DNA of 10,000 bases from Nymphaea colorata (GCF_008831285.2 NC_045140.1:29576978-29586977); one strand, 5' to 3'; positions 1 to 6,826 are shown, counted from the stretch's first letter. The notes: generated from the letters alone by a model not told the origin. Made by a program: numbers and translations.

Positions 1-925
1 TTGCGGCTTTAGCCCCCATCGTCGTCCAGATACCCTCCAACAGCACCCACGCGACAGGCAGTCGCGCTGTTAGCAGCACCCTTGGCTGCGCCTTCTGCCT
101 CCCCGTGGCCGAGACCGATCGGCCACCCGCCTGACGTCCGGTCGACAGCCGTACCTCAGCTGCAGCCGACTAGTCCGCGCCCCTCCTGCAGCGCGCGGCA
201 ACCCGACAGGTGACAGCAACGCCGGCCAGCCGCAACCCGCGACCAGCGTTCGGAAGCCGGCGGCTTACCTTGCGGCAGCAACCCCGCGGCCAGCGACGTC
301 CTTGCAGCAGCAGCTCCGTGGAGGCTCACCTCAAGTGGTCTTCTGTACCGTTGCTGCAATACCCGGGGCTGTGTTTTCTCCTCGGGTTCTTCACTCGGTT
401 AAGCCAAGCTTGGCTTGGCTGGTAACGCACTTCTTCCCTCTTGTAGCACGGGCGGGTATTTGCTTTGTGTTCTAGGATCATCATCTAGTTTGTTTTTCCT
501 TTACTGTTTTAGCCCGGGCTCAGTCCCACGTCCCCTACGCGGAACCTCGAAGGCACAAGTGCCAACGACACGGCCACCATGGGACTTGTGCTACCTATTG
601 GGTTCGGGTGTGGTTTGCTCGATAGTTTGTGGTTTGTATGTGATTGTGAGTGAGTTGCGAGTGCTAAAGTGTATCGATCGCACTTTGTAAGGCCTCTCAC
701 CCCTTTCTAGTTTTTGTAGTAGGTTTTCCTAGATAGTTTTTTGGGAACCCAGCCGATTGTATACCTTGTCCTATCGGGTTTGCGCCGGGGTCCTGTCCGG
801 CCAGGTAGAGCATTGTATTAATTTGTTTAGGGTTTTCGAATTTTTAGAGTGCTCCTCAAGAAGATCTTGGGAACTTAGGGCTATTTCGGTTCGGTCTTAT
901 TGGTCCGCTCGGGTAGTGCCTAACA
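1..925 (+). repeat. 5' LTR, 3' portion
   Basis: Positions 1-823 are repeated at 9178-10000 with 17 substitutions and no gaps (about 2.1% divergence). The LTR ends at 925 with TAACA, two bases before the PBS; this is the inverted match of TGTTA at 6403. The segment is GC-rich up to about 360 and then T/G-rich, as often seen in R/U5 regions. It holds no protein gene I recognise, only a 24-codon upstream ORF at 579-653. The start of this LTR lies upstream of the window. The end coordinate rests on the TAACA/PBS signature, because the second copy is cut off at 10000. Confidence 0.93.
579..653 (+). other. 24-codon upstream ORF with optimal start context (5' LTR)
   Basis: GCCACCATGG surrounds the ATG, a full Kozak match, and the frame stays open for 24 codons to TGA at 651-653. 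The predicted peptide is hydrophobic and Cys-containing, with no recognisable family. In the 3' LTR the ATG is ACG (9756-9758), so the start is absent there. If the genomic RNA includes this part of the LTR, ribosomes would meet this ORF before gag. It may be a chance ORF; I infer no function. Confidence 0.35.
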
Positions 926-927
926 AT

Positions 928-940
928 TGGTATCAGAGCC
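928..940 (+). other. Primer-binding site (initiator tRNA-Met)
   Basis: TGGTATCAGAGCC is complementary to the 3' end of plant initiator tRNA-Met including its CCA tail, which primes minus-strand cDNA synthesis. The match is 13 bases and then stops. A two-base spacer (926-927) separates it from the LTR end. This is the usual PBS of plant Ty3/gypsy elements. Confidence 0.96.
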
Positions 941-1105
941 CTCTTGAGGAGAAACCGGACTTCTTATTGCACTTGGACCGAGAAGAGCAGCTTCAGAGGG
1001 CAGATTGAAGAAGGATTTCAGTCAGTGCAGATTCGGTTTTCTGGTTTTCTTGGTTGTCTAGGCAGATTTCTCAGTCTTCTGCAGCGACTTCTAGAGTGTT
1101 GTTCC

Positions 1106-1129
1106 ATGGCTTGGCTTGCTCCACTTTAG
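1106..1129 (+). other. 7-codon upstream ORF in leader
   Basis: CCATGG gives the only ATG between the PBS and the gag start. The frame encodes M-A-W-L-A-P-L and stops at TAG. Minimal ORFs of this kind can lower or permit reinitiation at a downstream start; nothing in the sequence proves that it is used. Confidence 0.3.
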
Positions 1130-1182
1130 CAAGTCTAGGGAAGTACACATTGTGCTCCCGAGGGTAGCCAAACTCGAGGTAC

Positions 1183-1212
1183 GTCACCGAGACACCAGGC
1201 GGGTGTGGTGAT
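1183..1212 (+). other. Leader stem-loop A
   Basis: TCACC (1184-1188) pairs with GGTGA (1207-1211), and ACACC (1192-1196) pairs with GGTGT (1202-1206). A GAG bulge (1189-1191) sits on the left arm and the loop is AGGCG (1197-1201). A G-U pair (1183/1212) can extend the outer stem. It is the counterpart of stem-loop B, 65 bases downstream, which has the same bulge and loop. Confidence 0.65.
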
Positions 1213-1215
1213 TTT

Positions 1216-1228
1216 GGCTCTTGGAGCC
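1216..1228 (+). other. Small hairpin between stem-loops A and B
   Basis: GGCTC and GAGCC form a perfect 5-bp stem around a TTG loop, directly between the two larger stem-loops. It is short enough to arise by chance, but its position suggests a run of three consecutive hairpins. Confidence 0.35.
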
Positions 1229-1247
1229 CGGCCGAGAGTGAAGCGGG

Positions 1248-1277
1248 ACTGCCGAGGCACTAGGCGAGTGCGGCAGT
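1248..1277 (+). other. Leader stem-loop B, paired with A
   Basis: ACTGCC (1248-1253) pairs with GGCAGT (1272-1277), and GCACT (1257-1261) with AGTGC (1267-1271). The left-arm bulge GAG (1254-1256) and loop AGGCG (1262-1266) are identical to those of stem-loop A. Stem bases differ from A at several positions, yet every pair is retained (one is a G-U wobble in A). This is what selection on an RNA structure would give. Confidence 0.65.
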
Positions 1278-1496
1278 AGGCGGGCCAACCCGTCTCCCTT
1301 GCTAACGATCACACGGGCAGCAGCAGGGCAGCGGCAGCGGCAGCGTGTGGGGAGATTAGGTTAGCTTTAAGAGTGGCAGTAGCCAGCCTTTGGATTTTGA
1401 GAGTGGCAGTTTAGATTTTGCTTTGGATACAGCGCAGTTAGGTTGTTTCAGTTGTTCACGGTGTTGCCTTGGAAGTTTTCAGCCCGCGCCTTACAA

Positions 1497-3071
1497 ATGG
1501 GCAAATCCAAGAAGCAACTTCCCTTGGAGGAGAACCCAGTCCTAGAAGAGGTTCCCCAACCTCAGGAGGAACCAGCCCAAGCCGAGTCCGTCGAGCTTCA
1601 AGACCCCATGGTCGGGCGCATGACCCACATAGAGCGCGAGCTCATTCGCATGCGCCGGGACATGGACCGGCAAGACTCCATACGTAGGTCAGATATGCAG
1701 CGGCAAGACTCTGCCAGGCAGAAAGATATGGACGAGTTCAGGAGTATGTTTAGGCTCCTTAGTGCCTCCATCACCCCCCCTCAAGAGGCCATCACTCAAG
1801 GCCCAATGCCTTCAAGAACAGACAAAGGAAAAGGCATCGCTGACGGCCATAACAACTACTTCACGGATAATGAAGTAGATCCTCGAGTGTCTCATGGAGG
1901 CACCAACATGGAAGGGGCCCGAAATAACAGAATGGGACCCCCGTTAGCTCCTCAGTCCGGACCAACTTTCCGGCCTCCCTTTGATGATCACCCACGTGCC
2001 CAACCTCGGATACAACGCTTTGCAAACTCAAGTCAGAATCAAACGATTTATGATTCTGAAGAGGAGGAAGAATCTCCTCAGCAAAGAAGGAGAAATGAGA
2101 GGGCACAACCCCGTAATGGTGAGAGACGGACACCCACAGTCCGTTATAACTTTCCCAAGTTCCACGGGGAACAACTAAGGGAGTGGATGTTCATGGCAGA
2201 ACGTTATTTTGTGTGCCATCGTGTTCCTAGGGATGAGTGGATTGAGACCGCAGCCGCAAACATGACAGGAGAAGCGACTAGCTTCTATTTATGGTTCGTC
2301 CACAAGACGTATGACCCAACCTGGGAAAAATTTAAGAAGAGCCTCCAAGTACGATTTGGTGACTCCACCTTTATTGACTACGACGAGGACCTCAAAAACT
2401 TGGTCCAAACCACCACGGTTCAAGCCTACCAGAAACAATTTGAAAGGCTTGCAAGTATGGTACAGTGGTCCGAGAAGGCCCTCATCGGTGCCTTCAAGGG
2501 TGGATTAAAACAAGAGGTAAAGCTTGAAATGAAGGTGCAACGCTTCGAAAGTTTAGAAGAATGTTTCGGCATGGCTCGTATATACGAGGAACGAATCGAA
2601 GAGAGGCGTGCTATGAAAAAAGCACGTAAGTTTGAGAAGCAGAAGAAGAAACCCTCGCATTCTTCTGCTCATAAGTTTCGAGGGAATGAAATAGCCCCTT
2701 ACCATAAGGGAAGAGATTATAAGCCCGGAGATAAAGGATATCAGCCGACACCTAAATCGGGCAGAGGACATCCAACTCGTTACCTCACACCCAAACAAAT
2801 GGAGGAATATAGGCGCAAAGGATTGTGCTTTAGGTGTGAGGAAAAGTGGGACAAGAATCACCAATGCAAGTCCTACAACAGGATTCGGGTACTAAGTGAG
2901 AGTGAGAGTGATTCTGAGTCCGACACCAGCTCCTCTAGTGATTCCGACGAGAGCTCCAGCTCTTCATCCGAAGAGGAGGTGTACCACAAGCGGCCGAGCA
3001 AAGGCAAGGCCAAGGAAGAGACCCCTACGCCGAAACTAAAGAGGGCGGAGACGAGTCTCTACACTCCATGA
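1497..3071 (+). CDS. gag: Gag polyprotein
   Basis: This is the structural protein that forms the virus-like particle and packages element RNA in the cytoplasm. The start is the first ATG of the frame (524 aa); the frame is open 54 bases further upstream without an ATG. Residues 42-90 are charged and heptad/hendecad-like, with three 11-residue units each starting D-M (55-87), suggesting a coiled coil. Residues 218-375 match the retrotransposon Gag domain (W230, FP-KF-G start, FERLAS and F-GGL segments). A basic stretch (370-386) precedes a variant zinc knuckle with C444, C447, H455 and C457. Residues 467-494 are almost entirely Ser, Asp and Glu. The stop overlaps the pol ATG (ATGA). No internal stops or frameshifts are seen. 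The family call is firm; the exact boundaries of matrix-, capsid- and nucleocapsid-like parts are not known. Confidence 0.93.
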   Translation: MGKSKKQLPLEENPVLEEVPQPQEEPAQAESVELQDPMVGRMTHIERELIRMRRDMDRQDSIRRSDMQRQDSARQKDMDEFRSMFRLLSASITPPQEAITQGPMPSRTDKGKGIADGHNNYFTDNEVDPRVSHGGTNMEGARNNRMGPPLAPQSGPTFRPPFDDHPRAQPRIQRFANSSQNQTIYDSEEEEESPQQRRRNERAQPRNGERRTPTVRYNFPKFHGEQLREWMFMAERYFVCHRVPRDEWIETAAANMTGEATSFYLWFVHKTYDPTWEKFKKSLQVRFGDSTFIDYDEDLKNLVQTTTVQAYQKQFERLASMVQWSEKALIGAFKGGLKQEVKLEMKVQRFESLEECFGMARIYEERIEERRAMKKARKFEKQKKKPSHSSAHKFRGNEIAPYHKGRDYKPGDKGYQPTPKSGRGHPTRYLTPKQMEEYRRKGLCFRCEEKWDKNHQCKSYNRIRVLSESESDSESDTSSSSDSDESSSSSSEEEVYHKRPSKGKAKEETPTPKLKRAETSLYTP

Positions 3072-5926
3072 CCGATCCCCACAAGCCAAACGCCATGCGG
3101 GTCTTTGGCAGAATCAATGGGCACCAGGTGCTGATTTTGTTGGATAGTGGCGCCACAAACAACTTCCTTACCGAGGAAGCAGCCAGACGTTGCAAAGTGG
3201 TGCTCAAAGATAGCAAACCCCAAACCATCATCGTGGGAGGGGGTTACCGCCTTAAGTGCCTCCACGAAGGGCAAGGCATGGAAGTAGTCCTAAACAAGAA
3301 GGCTTTCTCCATCGATTTTCTGGTTATTCCACTCGAGGGAGTCGACTTGGTCTTAGGAATGCCGTGGTTCCTCTCCTGGAAAGCTATTAACTGGGACGTG
3401 AAGAGTTTCACCATGACCTTCACGCCCGAAGGAGAAGAGGAACCCGTTGTGATACAAGGACTCACGGGCAACACGCGTCCTAAGGCTGCTCAAAGATGCC
3501 TTAACAAAGAGCAGCCCGCATGTTGGGTCCTGGCGTTGGCAACTGATGTACCAGGGCCGGAAAAAGAAAACGAAGAACCAATACCGGCCTCAATCCACAA
3601 TGTGATCAAAAGGTTTCCTGAGATCTTCGATGAACCGAAGGGCCTGCCTCCAAAGCTGGCCTACGATCACAGAATCATCCTTATTCAAGGAGCAGAGCCA
3701 GTAAATGTTAGACCATATCGGTATGGACACAACCAGAAGGCGGAAATCGAGCGCCTAGTAAAGGAGATGTTACAGACTGACATTATCCGCCCAAGTTGTA
3801 GTCCCTTCTCTTCTCCAGTCCTCTTGGTCAAAAAGAAGGATAACACATGGAGGTTCTGCGTGGACTACAGAGCGCTCAATGAGGTGACCGTTAAGGATCG
3901 GCACCCCATACCGGTGATAGATGAGCTCCTAGACGAGTTAGCCGGCGCAACAATCTTCTCTAAGATCGACCTTAGAGCCGGCTACCACCAAATAAGGATG
4001 TACGATGAAGACGTGCTTAAAACAGCCTTCCGAACGCATGACGAGCATTACGAATTCTTAGTGATGCCCTTTGGACTTACAAACGCGCCAGCCACCTTCC
4101 AAAGGTGCATGAACGACGTGTTCAGGAAGTACCTAAGAAGCTTCATTCTAGTGTTCTTCGATGATATATTGATATATAGCAAAAGCGAAGAACTACATCA
4201 GAAGCACCTGGAAATCACGCTTCAAATTCTGAAGGAGCAGCAGTTGTTTGCGAAGATGTCCAAATGCAGTTTTGGGCAATCTTCGATTGGTTATCTTGGG
4301 CACATTGTGTCCCGAGACGGGGTTCGGGCAGACCCCGAAAAACTTCAAGCCATGGAAAGATGGCCACTGCCCAAGGACTTGAAAGGTCTACGAGGATTCT
4401 TAGGGTTGACGGGTTACTACAGACGATTTATCCAAGGCTACGGCATCATAGCCCAGCCCCTCACCCAAATGCTCAAGAAAGGATCTTTCTCGTGGACAGA
4501 CAAGTCAAAGGCCGCGTTCGACAAATTGAAGACGGCCTTGATGACAGCCCCCGAGCTCACGTTACCCGACTTCACCAAGACGTTCACAATCGAGACAGAT
4601 GCATGCGACGTTGGAGTTGGGGCAGTCCTCGGACAAGAGGGGTATCCCATTGCATACATGTCGAAGGCGCTCACTAGCTGCGCCAAACCTCTTTCAACTT
4701 ATGAGAAAGAGTTACTCGCCATTGTCATCGCAATGGAGAAATGGCGTCCATACCTCATAGGGCGCAGATTCATAGTCAGGACCGACCAGAATAGCTTGAA
4801 GTATATGCTCAAGCAACGAGTCTCTACCCCTACGCAGCAAAGATGGCTAGCGAAACTCCTCGGGTACGACTTCGAGATTGAGTACAAACGAGGTCCTGAG
4901 AACCCAGCAGCGGATTCCCTTTCGAGGTTAACCGAGCAGTTGATGACACTTTCAGTGGTCAGCACGAGTTTGTGGGACAGATTGGCCGACGATCAACAGG
5001 CTGATCCGAATCTAAAGTTGATCAAGACATCCATTGCCCAAAACCCGGGCTCCATACCTCTTTATTCGGTTAAGGGGAACATCCTTTACAGGAAGAACCG
5101 TGCAGTGGTTCCTCCTGCATCTGAGCTTAAAAGAGAGCTCCTGCAGCACTTTCATGACTCGCCAGCTGCAGGCCATGAAGGGGTCGCGAAGACCATTAGC
5201 AGAGTCAAGACCCAGTTCTGGTGGCAAGGACTGAAGGCCGAAGTGCAGCGATATATACGCCAGTGTACTGTGTGTCAGAGGGAGAAATATGAGGCCATCA
5301 AACCTCCAGGGCATCTCAATCCTCTCCCAATCCCCACCAAGCCATGGACTGACATTACCATGGACTTTATTGACGCCATGCCTCGATCAGAAGGGAAAGA
5401 GGCCGTGCTTGTTGTGGTGGATCGGCTGACCAAGTACAACCATTTTGCACCTTTGCCACGCCTGTACCAAGGGCCGTTAGTGGCTAACGTCTTCCAAGAG
5501 TTCGTTGGGAAACTCCACGGAATGCCTCAGACCATTGTCTGTGATAGGGACTCAATCTTCATGAGTGCATTCTGGAAGGAATACATGAAGACAATGGGTA
5601 CAGATCTTCGGTTTAGTACTGCTCATCACCCGCAGACCGACGGGCAGAGTGAAATAGTGAACAGGTCCTTAGAGACATACTTGCGTTGCTTCGCAGGAGA
5701 AAGACCCAACTCTTGGGTCAAGTTTCTACCCTGGGCAGAGTGGTCATACAACACCAGTTGGCACTCTACCACGGGCATGACACCGTACGAAGCCGTCTAC
5801 GGATACCCGCCTCCTTCCATTCCACGCTATGAAGGAGGCAGCGCTACAGAAGACAATGTAGACTGTGAACTACGAACGCGTGAGGCGGTTCTGGAAACCC
5901 TCAAACAGAATATGGCTAAGGCCTAG
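3068..5926 (+). CDS. pol: Pol polyprotein: protease, RT, RNase H, integrase (to in-frame TAG)
   Basis: 952 aa before TAG. The aspartic protease has DSGAT at 26-30 and LVLGMPW at 94-100. Reverse transcriptase spans about 205-420, with KIDLRAG (D301) and FFDD (363-366, the YxDD box). RNase H spans about 505-620 with D511, E546, D573 and D616. Integrase has the zinc-binding H696, H703, C733 and C736, then catalytic D766, D826 and E862, a D-x35-E spacing. All expected catalytic residues are present and there is no frameshift. The ATG overlaps the gag stop, and the frame is -1 to gag. The TAG falls just after the integrase core, before the GPY/F module, and the frame continues beyond it. Products process gag-pol, copy RNA to cDNA and integrate it. 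A nonsense mutation is the simplest reading of the stop; readthrough is the alternative. Confidence 0.95.
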   Translation: MTDPHKPNAMRVFGRINGHQVLILLDSGATNNFLTEEAARRCKVVLKDSKPQTIIVGGGYRLKCLHEGQGMEVVLNKKAFSIDFLVIPLEGVDLVLGMPWFLSWKAINWDVKSFTMTFTPEGEEEPVVIQGLTGNTRPKAAQRCLNKEQPACWVLALATDVPGPEKENEEPIPASIHNVIKRFPEIFDEPKGLPPKLAYDHRIILIQGAEPVNVRPYRYGHNQKAEIERLVKEMLQTDIIRPSCSPFSSPVLLVKKKDNTWRFCVDYRALNEVTVKDRHPIPVIDELLDELAGATIFSKIDLRAGYHQIRMYDEDVLKTAFRTHDEHYEFLVMPFGLTNAPATFQRCMNDVFRKYLRSFILVFFDDILIYSKSEELHQKHLEITLQILKEQQLFAKMSKCSFGQSSIGYLGHIVSRDGVRADPEKLQAMERWPLPKDLKGLRGFLGLTGYYRRFIQGYGIIAQPLTQMLKKGSFSWTDKSKAAFDKLKTALMTAPELTLPDFTKTFTIETDACDVGVGAVLGQEGYPIAYMSKALTSCAKPLSTYEKELLAIVIAMEKWRPYLIGRRFIVRTDQNSLKYMLKQRVSTPTQQRWLAKLLGYDFEIEYKRGPENPAADSLSRLTEQLMTLSVVSTSLWDRLADDQQADPNLKLIKTSIAQNPGSIPLYSVKGNILYRKNRAVVPPASELKRELLQHFHDSPAAGHEGVAKTISRVKTQFWWQGLKAEVQRYIRQCTVCQREKYEAIKPPGHLNPLPIPTKPWTDITMDFIDAMPRSEGKEAVLVVVDRLTKYNHFAPLPRLYQGPLVANVFQEFVGKLHGMPQTIVCDRDSIFMSAFWKEYMKTMGTDLRFSTAHHPQTDGQSEIVNRSLETYLRCFAGERPNSWVKFLPWAEWSYNTSWHSTTGMTPYEAVYGYPPPSIPRYEGGSATEDNVDCELRTREAVLETLKQNMAKA

Positions 5927-5932
5927 AACCGT

Positions 5933-6826
5933 ATGAAGCAACTGTACGACAAGGGCAGAAAGGATCGAGAGTTTACTGTCGGGCAGTACGTATGGCTTAA
6001 GAGGTTGCCTCTTAAGCAAAGGTCTCTCATGGGACAGCCGTATTCCAAGCTTCTCCCACGTTACTACGGGCCGTACCCAGTCTTGCAAAAGGTTGGGAAG
6101 GCGGCATACAGATTGGGATTGCCTAGAGAGGCACAGGTCCATCCGGTCTTTCACGTGACACGTCTCAAGCCTCATCATGGAGACGTGCCCTCAGTGGTGG
6201 AACGTGTGCCCGACCAGCTACCTACGCCTTATAGAATTTTGAAGCACCGTTACGTACAGAGGCAGGGTAGAACAAGGCACGAAGTGTTGGTAGAATGGCA
6301 AGGTCCAGACCATGGCACCTCCTGGGAAGAATTCGGAACAGTCGCTCATAGGTTCCCCTCTACAAGCGCTCGAGGACAAGCGCAATTTAGGGAGGGGGAA
6401 TCTGTTACGGGCCTAGGTGAAGGTCCGAACCCAAGCGAGCCCGAGCAGGGCGAGCCGAGCCAGAGAAAGCGAAAAGCGTCGGATCTTTGGGCTCACTCCC
6501 TGCAGCAGCATATCGCACATCCTGGGGAGGTTGAAGATGCATTGCAACCAGTTGCAGAGGGTGGAGTGGGTGGCGCAACCAGGTCCAAGTGCATTAGAAG
6601 CGAGGCCACACCTCAAGGCGATCCGGTACTAGTTGTAGGAAGCCCCGAACGAGCTAAGGTTGAACTCGATACGGCTCCTTTGTTTGAGACCCTTGAGGCA
6701 CCTAAGGATTCGAGCCTTAGGCAAATGGCTGGTCACGTAGGCCAGCCCTTGACCCAACACCGAAGTGCGGCTGGTTCCCCGCACGAGGTCCCCACCCTGG
6801 GCTCACAAGGCTCAGGGGCGGTTTAG
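5933..6826 (+). CDS. pol: Pol C-terminal part: integrase GPY/F module, chromodomain and LTR-encoded tail
   Basis: This lies in the same frame as the upstream pol part, separated only by TAG and two codons. From the ATG (297 aa), residues 39-65 form the GPY/F module (RYYGPYPVLQKVGKAAYRL) and HPVFHVTRLK (70-79) closes the integrase C-terminal domain. Residues 100-143 are a chromodomain (RILKHR, then EVLVEW, then TSWEEF), the part that in chromoviruses directs integration to marked nucleosomes. From residue 158 the frame is inside the predicted 3' LTR. That 140-residue tail is Pro/Gly/Ser/Glu-rich, has a basic RKRK patch at 178-181 and matches no family I know. The ATG is an internal Met of pol, so separate expression is not implied. 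The domain calls are firm; the coding status of the tail is uncertain. Confidence 0.88.
   Translation: MKQLYDKGRKDREFTVGQYVWLKRLPLKQRSLMGQPYSKLLPRYYGPYPVLQKVGKAAYRLGLPREAQVHPVFHVTRLKPHHGDVPSVVERVPDQLPTPYRILKHRYVQRQGRTRHEVLVEWQGPDHGTSWEEFGTVAHRFPSTSARGQAQFREGESVTGLGEGPNPSEPEQGEPSQRKRKASDLWAHSLQQHIAHPGEVEDALQPVAEGGVGGATRSKCIRSEATPQGDPVLVVGSPERAKVELDTAPLFETLEAPKDSSLRQMAGHVGQPLTQHRSAAGSPHEVPTLGSQGSGAV
6390..6400 (+). other. Polypurine tract
   Basis: GGGAGGGGGAA is an uninterrupted purine run two bases before TGTTAC at 6403. RNase H-resistant tracts of this kind prime plus-strand DNA synthesis at the LTR border. It lies inside the open pol frame (residues about 153-156 of the C-terminal part), just past the chromodomain. 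Confidence 0.85.

Larger units (their letters stand above)
941..1496 (+). other. Untranslated leader between PBS and gag
   Basis: This 556-base stretch holds no long ORF. The only ATG (1106) opens a 7-codon ORF ending at 1129. It contains several short hairpins at 1183-1277, a GCA/GCGGCA-rich tract at 1316-1343 enclosed by CACACG (1310-1315) and CGTGTG (1344-1349), and two copies of AGAGTGGCAGT (1370-1380 and 1400-1410). In retroelements this region often carries packaging, dimerisation or translation signals; which of these applies here is inference. Confidence 0.75.

Noticed and set aside
1-700. Short ORFs of 60-91 codons repeated at both ends of the window
   Set aside because: They recur only because the LTR is duplicated; most rest on non-ATG starts and they overlap each other on both strands.
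928-940. tRNA gene fragment
   Set aside because: Only the 13-base complement of a tRNA 3' end is present, next to an LTR end. This is a primer-binding site and not a tRNA gene.
1443-1496. Gag frame extended upstream to 1443
   Set aside because: That start would be TTG. The frame has no ATG before 1497, and the element is eukaryotic, so the first ATG was taken.
3068-3071. Bacterial operon-type ATGA coupling as a sign of prokaryotic DNA
   Set aside because: The flanking proteins are plant Ty3/gypsy Gag and Pol, and the LTR, PBS and PPT are eukaryotic retrotransposon features.
4264-4677. 137-codon frame inside the RT/RNase H region, plus strand
   Set aside because: It is in another frame under conserved RT and RNase H sequence and has no recognisable domain; it is a shadow ORF.
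6403-6826. Envelope-like gene after pol
   Set aside because: The tail shows no signal peptide, transmembrane segment or Cys pattern and is continuous with the pol frame.
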